From positions 34,443,562 through 34,507,561 of the forward strand of contig CM069599.1 of assembly GCA_035771175.1 (NCBI GenBank): 64,000 nt of DNA. The letters run 5' to 3'. The translations under genes and the position numbers were made by a program. Source of the DNA: Paratinospora sagittata. Its lineage: Eukaryota > Streptophyta > Magnoliopsida > Ranunculales > Menispermaceae. Every line of letters begins with the position of its first letter. The first letter of the stretch is position 1. Shown piece after piece: positions 1 to 10,386 of the stretch. The notes beneath the pieces were generated by a model. The model was not told the DNA's origin. It ran no database searches and saw nothing but the letters and a program-made list of their open reading frames with translations.

Positions 1-1072
1 TTGTTTCTTCAGTTTTGTTTGTTGCAGCAATTTCCTTGGGCATTCTAAATATGGCTGCTCCTGCAAATGCTAACTTCCACCGAGACTTTGACATTACTTG
101 GGGAGATGGCCGTGCTAAGATACTCAACAATGGAGAGCTTCTCACTCTCTCCCTTGACAAAGCCTCTGGCTCTGGTTTTCAGTCCAAGAATGAATATCTC
201 TTCGGCAAGATTGATATGCAACTCAAACTAGTCCCTGGCAACTCTGCTGGCACCGTCACTGCTTATTATGTAAATATTCATTATTATATGGGCTCTATTT
301 GAAGATTTAAAGCTAATTTACCTGTAATTAGTTCTAATTATACTATTTTTGTGTGCAGTTATCATCACAAGGACCCACTCATGATGAGATTGATTTTGAG
401 TTCTTGGGGAACTTGAGTGGTGATCCTTACATTCTTCACACTAACGTGTTCGGCCAAGGGAAAGGGAACAGAGAGCAGCAATTTTATCTGTGGTTCGACC
501 CAACTGCTGATTTTCACACCTACTCTATCTTGTGGAATCCCCAGCGTATCATGTAAGAATTAAACCCAAATTCATCACTTTATCTATCTAATTTCCTCAA
601 TCAAGAACAAGAACTTAATAATTGACCCTATTTTTGTTTCTGATTTCTTTATTGCAGATTCTCTGTTGATGGAACGCCCATAAGAGAATTCCAAAACTCA
701 GAGTCAATTGGTGTGCCATTTCCAAAGAACCAGCCGATGAAGATCTATTCTAGTCTGTGGAACGCCGATGACTGGGCTACAAGAGGAGGGCTTGTTAAAG
801 CAGATTGGAGCCAAGCACCCTTCACAGCTTCCTACAGGAACTTCAATGCTGATGCCTGTGTTTGGTCTTCTGGGTCTTCTTCATGTGGCACTTCAAGTTC
901 TCCTTCTGGTACCTCTAACAACAAGGCCTGGCTCTCTCAAGAACTGGATTCCACAAGCCAAGAGAGGTTGAGATGGGTTCAAAAGAATTACATGATTTAC
1001 AATTATTGCACTGATGCAAAGCGATTTCCTCAAGGTTTCCCCCTTGAATGTGCCAACACAAATATGCCCTGA
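1..1072 (+). CDS. XTH: Xyloglucan endotransglucosylase/hydrolase (XTH), 5' end cut by window edge
   Basis: This secreted GH16 cell-wall enzyme cuts and religates xyloglucan chains in the apoplast. Exons are 1-269 (reading frame from base 3), 359-552 and 658-1072, joined by GT-AG introns in compatible phases; stop TGA is at 1070-1072. About 291 codons lie in the window and the family is usually 280-295 aa, so only the first few residues are missing. The visible N-terminus is a hydrophobic signal peptide ending near [10 protein letters not shown]. The GH16 catalytic motif [11 protein letters not shown] has the nucleophile and acid/base glutamates, followed at once by the usual N-glycosylation site NLS. 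The C-terminal XTH domain carries conserved cysteines (for example [13 protein letters not shown] and LECAN). The three-exon layout and motif fit the TCH4-like XTH group. No defect is visible. Assignment to one Arabidopsis orthologue would need a tree. Confidence 0.96.
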
Positions 1073-2551
1073 AGCGGATCAAAAGAGTTGGGAGTGTCAT
1101 ATGCAGTCATTCTTTTACATTTTTAAAGTATTTTTCATATACAAAGTTGAATTCTTTAATTCATTTTTCTGTCCTCAAAATATTTGTGTGTATGTAATCA
1201 TCATTATTCCTCTACAATCTGATATGGTTATAATTTGATAAAATTACTTTCTTATTCTTTCTTTCTTTCTTTCATTTTTAAATCTGCTTTTCACAAATCT
1301 CATTCCACTTTGTTGGAGTACAAGGAATTCGAAGCTGCCCATATATCACTCTTTAAATATTCTTATTTTCTGTGTTACACACTTGGTCCAAACAGAACAC
1401 TATAAAAAAAGAGGAGGAACTTCCTATGTAAAAGAACGCCTTCTGCCCTTCACATATCATACTTGTTTAGTTGTTTATGATGTTCTTCACCATTATTTTA
1501 GTTATAATAATGGTTTTAGTTTACATTTTAAGATGATGAGTGTGTGTGTACCCATGAAGCTTAATCAAAACCATAAATATTATGTTCTTATTAAGGCTAC
1601 GGGATGAACATACCTTAATTCAAGATATGTATTTAAATTTATATCTTAGAATACACAATATACCTTTAGAGTATTAAAATAATTCAAGATATGTATTTAA
1701 ATTTATAAAATACACAATATTATTTTAAAAGGGCAAAAAGTTACATAGAAGAATAGAAAGGGATTGAAAGTTAACCAAAAAAAATATATATAAAAGGGGT
1801 TGAAAATGATAAAAAATGATAAAAAAGAATATTATTTTTAAAATAAGTTTTATTAACAAATTACTCATAAATGTATTATTTTATATAAATTTATTTGATA
1901 GTTTTATATTAAAAGCTAGGAGATAACTTAATAAAAATAGCACATAATTAAGGAATTTTGTCTGCTTAGATAATTATTATATTTTATCTAAAAAATGAAT
2001 AAATACTACCTCATCATTACTAAAATTTCTTCTCTTTACTCTTAAATACTAGGCTCAAACCTACAATTTTCTCTTGGATATCATGTTTGACAATCTCCTT
2101 TCTAACCATGGTTGTTTTCATTTTTTTTTATGTGCAAACTTGAACTGTTTTATTCATTTTGTGTAAAAATATTTCTGTATTTGTAATCATTATTCCTCTA
2201 CAATCTGATATGTTTATAATTTGATAAAATTACTTTCTTATTTATTTTGTTTTATTTATTTATTTATCTCTGTATTTTGAAAAACAAAGAAATGTCCAAT
2301 AATTTCATGAAATTATAAATATTGGTATTAAATCTGTCTTTTTCCCTCATAAAATTATAAGTATCGGTATCATTCAGTGAGAAAATTATGCTAATAATTA
2401 CCATATTTAATGCCTATTAAGGTTCTTTTAATTTTATTATTCATGGAAACTTTCCCAAACAGACCAAAGCAAGCAGTAAAGTAATTCTTCTTCAAAAATA
2501 TTAACAGTAGGTTTTCACCTTCATTCATTCTCATTTACCATTTTTCCCGGG
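1073..2551. other. Intergenic region between XTH and response regulator
   Basis: This AT-rich DNA holds the XTH 3' UTR and the upstream region of the response regulator. Apart from the duplicated blocks at 1159-2240, I see no coding potential, RNA gene or recognisable element. The ORFs of about 74 codons here lack any family resemblance and sit in low-complexity sequence. Confidence 0.6.
1159..2240. repeat. Duplicated XTH 3'-flank block
   Basis: A block of about 90 bases just downstream of the XTH stop (about 1159-1256) recurs at about 2154-2240. Both contain the same core around CCTCTACAATCTGATATG followed by TTTGATAAAATTACTTTC, with a few indels before it. The direct copies are about 1 kb apart with AT-rich sequence between. 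A smaller direct duplication, starting AATTCAAGATATGTATTTAA with a period of 64 bases, lies at 1617-1710. XTH genes commonly form tandem arrays, so the outer pair may be the 3' UTR scar of a lost second copy. Confidence 0.7.
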
Positions 2552-5500
2552 ATGACAAAACTGGAAGAAAAGCTTACTCCGGCACCGGAACGCCGGTGGA
2601 AAGATAAGTTCCCGGAGGGATTACGAGTCCTCGCCGTTGACGATAATGTCGTCTGTCTCCGGCTTCTTAAGGCTCTTCTTCTACAATGTCGCTACAAAGG
2701 TCTTCCTTTCTCCTTATTTTGATCTTCCATTTCTCAACTTTGCAAAAAAAATTTAGGGCTTTTGAAAATCCTTTATTTTTTAGCTATTCTGAAATGACAA
2801 TCCAAAAAGGCGAAATTTTTACTGATTTTCGTTCAGTGAATTGAAAAAAAATTGATATTTTTATGTTTCTAATTTTTTTTTTTTTTTTGTTAATTATAAA
2901 CTTGAATCTTATGATGTAACTTTGCAAGCAAGAGTTGATGCTGCGTGACCACGCGGTCCACGGGGTCGAATCCTACTAACAACCTCTTGAGATGTAAGGC
3001 AAGGTTTTTATACAATAGACTCAAGCGTCGTCCAACCTTTTTTTAGAACCCGCATATAACAGAAAAAATGCTAAAAGTGACATTCAAAAGTGTATTCTAA
3101 AGGTCTGCTTTTTAGTGTATTTTTACTAATTAAGGAGGATAAATTCCGAAAATAAGAATACAATTTAAAAATAAAAAACTTAAAAAATAACCTTTTATCA
3201 TTTTTTTTAAGATACTTTGTTTTCTTAATAAAAAAAAGTAAAAAACTATTTTTAAAATCTTTTGAACCAAATAAGATTTTGATTTTGAATTTTCGGATTT
3301 TGGATTTTCCGATAAAAAAACTATATTCAAATCACGAACCAAATGATTCAGTAATATGATCAATTTTCTTTGGTGGATTTCAGTTACGGTAACTACAGAA
3401 GCAAATACAGCTCTAAAGCTGTTGAGGGAGAGCAAGAACCATGACAAGTTTGATATTGTGATAACTGATGTTCATATGCTCGACATGGATGGATTTAGGC
3501 TTTTGGAGATCATTGGCCTTGAAATGGACCTGCCCGTAATCAGTACGTGAAATTTTTTGGATTTTGATTTGGTTCACGATCACTTGTAGCTCTTTTAACT
3601 GTTTTTTTTTTTGTTTTTTTGTTTTGTTGATTAAATTTATTTGCAGTGATGTCTTCAAATGACGTTCATCACACAGTGATGAAAGGTGTAGAGCACGGAG
3701 CTTGTGATTACCTGTTGAAGCCGATTCGACTTGAAGAGATCAAGAACATATGGCAACATGTAGTTAGGAAAACTAAATTTGATGCTAAAGATTTAACTAG
3801 CGAGAAAGGCATTGCAGATCAAACTTCAAGGCCACAAAAGAGACTCATAAACCAAAACTGCAACAGAGAAGATGGAATGAGTCTTCAATCTGAAGAACTG
3901 TCTTCATCTGAGAAGAAAGCGAGGCTTGTTTGGTCTCATGAGCTCAGTGCAAAGTTTATTGATGCTTATAATAAGTTGGGAAAGGATAGTAGGTATCGAT
4001 TGCCTATTCAACTTTGTATTGCCTATCATCATGTGATAGCTTACAAATCCACTTTTCTGTTTGATCATTTTAAACAGATGCAGTTGCATCCAAGATACTT
4101 GAATTAATGAACGTTCCAAATCTTACCCGTGAACAAGTTGCTAGTCATCTCCAGGTGAGTTCGTTCGCATTTTCTTTGCAGTGTTATTTAAAAGTTTGGA
4201 TTACAGACAGGGCAGAGTTGAAGTTTGAAGCATTGGTTTATTTGTTATGCTTTATCATTCATGCTTATTTCATGAGCAACATGATCTTTTGTTGCAGTAG
4301 TTGAATTGATTACTTGTGTTTTCTTCTTCAATTATTTTTCCCTCTTCAATGCCAGAAACATAGAAAAAATCTGCAAAAGACGGAAAATCAAGAAAGCAAT
4401 ATCAAGATTTCTTGTAACAGAAGGGATAACGAACCACCAAATACTACTGTTTTATCTTTCGAAGGCCAGCATCATAATGCATTGAATGTCTATAATAGCT
4501 TTGGAGCTAATGGATATTCCGGTTCTGCAATGACCCGTTTCAATCGTCATGTTCAATATCCCTACAGTGTAACACAGAGCCATGTGAATCCAAGGCCTCC
4601 CTTGCTTCCTCTAAATCAGCAGAGCGTTGCGCTTCCCCGGTGTCCACAATCTCTTGAAGTCCTTGGCCAAAACTGCCAAGTGATGAAAGTTCCCAGGCTT
4701 GGAGAATTCCCTTCAAATTTGTTAAAGATGGAAAATATGCATGAGCAATCGTGTTTTAGCAGGCCTAAATATCAACCTTTTCCTTCAGAAACCAAAGGCT
4801 GCAATGGATATATGGAGATTTCTCCTAACTTTCCCAGTTTTCACAAGAACAACGAACACTGCTCAAGTGATTTTCCATTAATTGAAGGTATGTAAAGTTT
4901 AAGTTTTATTGGCCTCAGGCTTTTGCTATTTCACTTCACTTTGTGCTCCACAATATTTCTTCGGTTGGATCTCAGTTTCTCAAAATGATTATTGCATTTC
5001 AATATGGTCATTGGCATCATTGTGTAACAATATTTGTGCAATAAGCAAGAAAGTTCTTTTTTTGTTCTTTTCATTGTACATTTATTAACCATATGATTTC
5101 CAATAATCCTTTCTTTTCATGTCAGAGATGAAAGTTATTGACATACTTAGGTTTTTCAGATGCCATACATTCCAATGATGATGATTTTACACGAAGTTGT
5201 CAGATGATACTGGGGGAGCTCACTTCTGAGCCCTTGGAAGCAGACAATAGTTTCTTTCTCAACAGCTCTTCTAGCTTTGATGACCTTGATGCAGCAATTA
5301 AGCAGGTTTAAAATCTCTTAATTAATTTTCCCCTTCTGTTAAGTACTGTTCTAGTTCAAATTCTCCTATTAGGCTGTGTTCTCATGTCCTTGAGTTATAT
5401 GCTAGTTTAAGTTCTCCTATGCCATATTTTGTTAACTATTTTGCATCAACGCAAAATTTAATCATGGGAAAAGGATATTCTCTCAAGTACTCTCCTATAT

Positions 5501-5699
5501 TAGCAGTTTCTGAATCCAAATATAAGTGGGAAAGCTTGAGTTACTCCCATGGGAACTCAGTATTTCAATGGTTATCTTAGCAGTATCCCAGTTCAAATTT
5601 GACTTTATTGCGTAGCTTTATTGTCTTTGCTCTATTTTTACCTGCTTTATTTGCTTTTCTTTGAACTAGTGGTTCCTAATTTTGCAGTTTCCGCATTGA
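2552..5699 (+). CDS. Type-B two-component response regulator (divergent ARR-B-like)
   Basis: This is probably a nuclear transcription factor acting at the end of a His-Asp phosphorelay, typically cytokinin signalling. Exons are 2552-2699, 3384-3542, 3647-3988, 4078-4154, 4356-4887, 5160-5305 and 5688-5699. All phases agree (1416 nt, 471 aa). The receiver domain (residues about 25-145) keeps the acidic pair in VLAVDD, the phospho-acceptor Asp in [13 protein letters not shown] and the conserved Lys in YLLKPIR. A GARP/Myb-like DNA-binding domain follows (about residues 200-260: [14 protein letters not shown], then [20 protein letters not shown]). The helix after SHLQ reads KHRKNLQK, where most type-B members have KFRLYLK. 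The C-terminus is rich in N, S and P and ends [12 protein letters not shown]. The last coding exon is only 12 nt including the stop. Intron 1 holds a decayed SINE. The fold and phospho-site look intact; the exact subgroup is uncertain. Confidence 0.93.
2930..3062 (+). mobile_element. Decayed Au-type SINE in response-regulator intron 1
   Basis: The sequence aligns by eye with the Au SINE at 49632-49815. It has a tRNA-like head (GTGACCACGCGGTC, then the B-box-like GGGGTCGAATCC), the block AACCTCTTGAGATGTAAGGC and the block ATACAATAGAC. The 3' end is degenerate. The B-box match and block order support the call; no target duplication was recognised. Confidence 0.75.
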
Positions 5700-6773
5700 T
5701 GAAGTTCAAAAGCTAAAGCAATATTTTCTATCTACCTCAGAGCAAAACTTAAATAGAGATCTCCAATGGTGCTTCATTCAGTGCTGTAAGTGCTTTAAGC
5801 CCCAAATTTTTATATTCTTTATTATTTGTTGTAACTTGTTACTTGTAACTAGGATAAGGATTTGCCTAGGTAAGTGATTACTCTGTCTCGTCACTCATTT
5901 CTTGTTCTTTTTGACACTCTCAGGTGATTCAGTTGCGTACTTTTACTTGGAAACTGCTAGAGCATCTCTAATTCTTATGGGCCATCATTCTAATTAGGAC
6001 ATGTTCTCATGGTAGATTTTGTGTAAATTGAATCTCTGACAAATAATTTTAAGGGCATTTATTCCCCCCCTAATAAGGCTCAATTTCAATGATGCTTTGC
6101 AAGAATTTGTACTGTGTTGAGTTTAAATGATTGAATGACTTTTTGTTACTTTGGTTTGTAATGACTCAGTTGATTCTTTAAATAGAAAATTTGTATGTAG
6201 ATTGTCATTTTTTTGTGCATCAATGGATGTCTCTTCATGTTTATCTTTTAATTTCCACATCTGCATCTCACATTACTTCAAAGTTATTGATTGTTTTCTA
6301 ATTATAAAACAGAAACAGTTAAGCTCCATTTGCAATTGCAGCTGATCAAGTGACTAGATGAATATAGCACATCACGCCTTGTTAAAATCAAGTTCTTGTT
6401 TGTCAACATTTATCTCCCTGTCTTACTCATCTTGCTGCATCTCCTGGCATTTTAATAGTTTTCATAAACGTGGAACATATTTAACTTGACATATATTCAA
6501 AGATGTGTAACTGACATAGAGTACGAAGAAAATAGAAGAAAATTATAGGTAGTTGAGCTCGAACATTCCAGAGCTTTCAAATGGTGTGCAAAACAAGCAC
6601 GAAAACACACTATAAACAGCGCTCTATCGAGCTACTTCTTCACTAATAGCACCCTCATACCCTATTTAACCTCCTAGAGAAACTATTGCTCTCTTAGCCT
6701 CCTTCATAGCACTCTCACTTAATAGAACTATACAACCCATTCACTTCTCACAACCCATTCACTTCTCATTCCA
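5700..6773. other. 3' UTR and intergenic region before the NAS gene
   Basis: This stretch holds the 3' UTR of the response regulator and the convergent 3' flank of the minus-strand nicotianamine synthase. It is AT-rich with no conserved coding frame. Two direct copies of an 18-base unit beginning ACAACCCATTCACTTCTC sit at about 6732-6767, right beside the NAS stop codon. Confidence 0.6.
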
Positions 6774-7628
6774 TCAGAAGACGGGCTTTCGCACAACCAC
6801 AATGGAATTAACAACTTCATTTGTAGGGTGGGAAATGGAGAGAATCTCAAATCCTGCCAAGGCCTCCTCCTCAACAATAGGGTACAAGAAAGCTCTGGCT
6901 CCATTAGCACTCCTCACAAGCAAAGTTCCTCCAGCCTTCATGTACTTCCTTATATGACCAAGTACCTTCACCTTCTCCTCCTTGTTCATCCCAACAAGAG
7001 CAGCAAGGAAAATGCAATCAAATTCTCCCAACTTCTCTCTCACTTCCATTACATCACATGTTTCAAACTTCATCCTTCTCTCCAGTTCCAAATCACTAGC
7101 AACAATCTTACTCGCCACATGATTTGCTGACTCGTCGAAGTCAAAATTGACGAAATATGAAGTTTTCATGTGATGGGTGGCCATGACAATGGCAGTTAGA
7201 GGCAATGGACCAGAGCCCACAAATGCAACTTTCTTCGGTTGCCCAACACCATTCTCATTCAGAATACTGTGTTCCAGATTGGCTAGTTTGACGTAGTTTC
7301 CGTAGTAAGGGAAGAGATCAAGATGGTCAAGTGGGCGCGGAATGTTGGTCACGAAAGTAGAGAATTCAAGCTCCAGATACCCTTCGGCGCGCCCACATAA
7401 CTCAATTAAGCTCTGTCTCTTGAGTTGGTCCTCAGGTGATAAGGTTGAAATTTCTAAACAAGATGGAAGAGTGCATAGCTTTACAAGCTGAGTTAAGAGA
7501 GTGTTAATAGGCTTAGATGGCCTAAGTGATTCCAACTTGGAAACACTTGCATGGATTTGCATGACACGAGCAATTAAAAGCTCAGAAGCAACTTGGCTTT
7601 CAGAAACTGAAGATTGGAAGGAAGCCAT
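6774..7628 (-). CDS. NAS: Nicotianamine synthase, short C-terminus
   Basis: NAS condenses three S-adenosylmethionine molecules into nicotianamine, the chelator that moves iron, zinc and copper in the phloem and between cells. A single uninterrupted ORF of 284 aa fits the usually intronless NAS genes. Recognisable motifs in order are SKLESLRPSK, LIELCGRAEGYLE, the LDHLDLFPYYGNYVKL block, the Rossmann-like FVGSGPLPLT, NFDFDESANHVA, FLAALVGMNKEEK, and GGTLLVRSANGARAFLYPIV, ending NSIVVVRKPVF. The start ATG (7628-7626) lies about 105 bp below a TATA box. Most dicot NAS proteins are about 310-320 aa and carry a Cys-containing tail after the VVARK-like motif. That tail is absent here, and the bases after the stop do not encode it in frame. 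The catalytic core appears complete, so this is probably an active short form rather than a broken gene. Confidence 0.95.
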   Translation of the reverse strand: MASFQSSVSESQVASELLIARVMQIHASVSKLESLRPSKPINTLLTQLVKLCTLPSCLEISTLSPEDQLKRQSLIELCGRAEGYLELEFSTFVTNIPRPLDHLDLFPYYGNYVKLANLEHSILNENGVGQPKKVAFVGSGPLPLTAIVMATHHMKTSYFVNFDFDESANHVASKIVASDLELERRMKFETCDVMEVREKLGEFDCIFLAALVGMNKEEKVKVLGHIRKYMKAGGTLLVRSANGARAFLYPIVEEEALAGFEILSISHPTNEVVNSIVVVRKPVF

Positions 7629-7731
7629 GAAAGAATCTTGTGATGAACACTAGAAGGTAATTAGCAAATGATTTATTGATGTATATGATTTAAGTGTTTG
7701 TGGGGGGAAGAAGAAGGGAAGCCATGGTGGG

Positions 7732-7739
7732 TATTTATA
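7732..7739 (-). promoter_or_regulatory. TATA box of the NAS gene
   Basis: TATAAATA reads on the minus strand, about 105 bp upstream of the NAS ATG. It lies inside GTCTATAAATACC, a typical plant core promoter. The spacing leaves a plausible 5' leader of about 70 nt. I found no obvious E-box or iron-response element nearby. Confidence 0.7.
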
Positions 7740-8339
7740 GACGAAAATTTGCATTTATTTTTGCTCTTTGGTGCGTGTGTCTTGCAACTGATCATGTAGT
7801 TTTTTAATTGAAGAGATTGTGCTGGTCCTTAGATGGGTGTTTTTTTTTTTTTGTTGAGGAAATTTGATGGATTTGGTAATGAAAGATGGTACTCTGATAC
7901 TTTTCATACTAGGTGTTTAGTGTTGATTGGAAAGAGGAATCTTCTGGCTTTTCGTATTCACATTGGGCAAGGAGCCAGGAGGCATGGAAATGGCCTTTGG
8001 GGCTGCTTCATATCATTTTCACAATCTTTTTTATGTTTTCAGCAGGATTTAAAATACATAAGCTTCTCATATATGATGACCCATGAAAAGTTAATTTTCT
8101 GATATACTAAGTTATGGTGATATTATTAGTGCGTGTGTCTTTTGTTATGCTCGTATACATTGCTTGTGAACATAAATAATAGGCGTTACGTTAACAAGCT
8201 GAACTAAGACGCTACTTCAGCAATGAAGAATTTTTTATATCTTTTATGACTTTGACCGCTTGAATAAACATAATGCTACAGGGATATAGGAAAATGTGTA
8301 TGTTACTAACTGCATTCATTATATCAGCACATTTATACA

Positions 8340-8946
8340 CATGGAAGGAATGGTGGGGCCAGTTAGAATAGTAGCTGAGAGAGCATTGCTCATCCTTTGA
8401 GAATTCTAACATCATACAGATGCCCAAAAAATCCTAAAAATTAACAAAAACCAAGTATGGCAGCTCCCCTCCTCAAAATCACCAATGCCAATTTGGGTGG
8501 GAATGGGGCCATTGGCATTGGGATTGTTGTTTGTGACCATGATGGGAATATATTAGTAGCAAAAGCTTCTTGTGAGTCAGGGGGTTCCAATGTTATGGCT
8601 GCAGAATTAAGTGTTTTGAGAACCGATCTTGATATTATTGAAGGAGACTCATAAGGAGTGATGGATGAACTCAAAAGGGACACTCCTAACATCTCTGAGA
8701 TAGGTGTTCTGATTGTAGATTGCAAACACTTCCTCAATCATTGGCCACGTGTTACTATTAGAGTATGTCTACGTGAATGTAATCGCATAGCTGATAGACT
8801 AAGTAGATTTGGCTTAAGTTCAAATTTTTTTCTCATGTATAGATTGAGGAAAGTCTTTCTATTGGTGCAGACCTTGTAGTTGAGGAAGCAGTTCCTCGCT
8901 CTTCCCTTTGAATATATTAGCGTTTTCTTGGCAAAAAAAAAAAAAA
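8340..8946 (+). mobile_element. 5'-truncated LINE with poly(A) and 14-bp target-site duplication
   Basis: The insert is flanked by exact copies of AGCACATTTATACA at 8326-8339 and 8947-8960. It ends in an A-run at about 8932-8946, as target-primed reverse transcription leaves. Only the extreme 3' part of a LINE is present, including the terminal RNase H-like domain (separate entry). The exact target duplication points to a fairly recent insertion. Confidence 0.88.
8457..8879 (+). pseudogene. LINE-derived RNase H-like domain, broken
   Basis: The frame encodes the RNase H-like domain found at the C-terminus of many plant LINEs: IGIGIVVCDHDGNILVAKAS, AAELSVL, IIEGDS, then NRIADRLSRFG. One in-frame TAA at 8652-8654 interrupts it. 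The first catalytic Asp position (usually in a TDGA-like motif) reads TNA, while the later Glu and Asp positions remain. It is a fragment without the reverse transcriptase and cannot be functional. Confidence 0.85.
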
Positions 8947-8960
8947 AGCACATTTATACA

Positions 8961-10386
8961 AAACACATGCTCTTTTTTTTTTTTTTTTGATGTGTATGGC
9001 CTTACATCTCTTCCTAATTTCCTTTAGCTATAAAGAGCCTTTTAAGATAGAGAAATGTTTTAGTAACATACTTTTTTAATATTATTCTTAAGAGTTGTTG
9101 AACTATGCGTTAAACAAATTGATGATAAGGTTATTTCATTCACACATCTGATTAGAAGAGAATAGGGTTGTGTAATTCAAAGGCTCCAACTTAACATTAT
9201 AAGTAATTCTCTTTTCATTAAATCACAAAACAGAGATTAACATAGAGTTTAAAAGATCTATTAATACATCACCAAGATACATGAGTTGGCTCAACTCAAC
9301 AATAGAGCTCAAGTTTTAATTAATTCCTAGGAGTAATAAGAGTGACTTCAACTTTATAATTTATTATTATTATTTTTAATAAAATACGAAACAAATATCA
9401 ATATCAAGGCAGAAGGGTTACAACAAGCTCTAATAAGGACATAACAAATCTTCACCTTAAAGTTGAAGAGAATTGAACTTTCCACCTCATACGATATATA
9501 GATACCTAACCAAAAAAGCTAATGGTCATTGATGCTAACTTATGTAGTTATAAAATTTTTTGTTGAAATAATTTTTTTTTTTGACATTGAAACAATTCCA
9601 AGCCCCTTGTCAAGCCACCTTTGGAGCCTACTAATCTCCACGCTAACAGAAAGCCCACACTTTGCTTGTAATAACATCTCTTGTTTTATTAAACTATCAC
9701 ACGAAATCACATAATGGGCCTCAAAGATGCACGATTATGCAAACACTTTGTTGAAATAAGTTGAATGGTTCTAAAGCTCTAAGTAATAACGTGTAACAAC
9801 GACATTGAAAGTTTGTTTTTTTTTTGAGTGCTGATGGGGCTAGAGAAAGTTGACACTCCTCATTAGAGCCAAAAAGCTCTCACTTTTTATTAAGAAAGGA
9901 AAAACTCTCACTTATTTACAAGGGAAGAGAATCGAATTCTCGACTTTAAGTAAAAAAGTTTAAATGTATGCCGTTAAAATTAGTCTAACATTTATATTAT
10001 CATTAAAAGTTCGAATTCTTTATTTGACGAGCCTCACTTAGTGTTAGAATAATGATGGTGCGTAGAAGACTCCGCTGGAAACTCGGCTAGTATACTCGTA
10101 ACACCTACGCCTTGGATCATGGTAGAGCTACTCAATACATGAACTCGAGGGCGGAAGAGTAAAAGCAAGAACATAATAGTACATAATTCTTTTGATTTAA
10201 AAAAAAAAAAAACGGGGGCTGAAATCACTAAAATGCCCTTCCACACATTCCCATTCCCATTCCCATTCCCACAGTTTCTGCCTTTCGCATGGCGAGAAAT
10301 GATTTGCAGTAACATAACATTATCCTTTTCTTCGCACTACAGTACGTGAACGAGAGTTTTGGGATTGAAACCGCAGATACAATACA
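8961..10386. other. Intergenic region upstream of CBSPPR1
   Basis: AT-rich sequence with homopolymer runs and no convincing gene. Several CATTCC hexamers at about 10247-10271 form a short tandem repeat in the putative promoter of the next gene. A minus-strand ORF of about 93 codons over it is low complexity and not supported. Confidence 0.55.

Noticed and set aside
3980..3998. Response regulator exon 3 ending at the second GT (GATAGTAG/GTATCG)
   Set aside because: That join leads to an early stop in exon 4. The first GT, after GATA, keeps the GARP domain ([15 protein letters not shown]) in frame.
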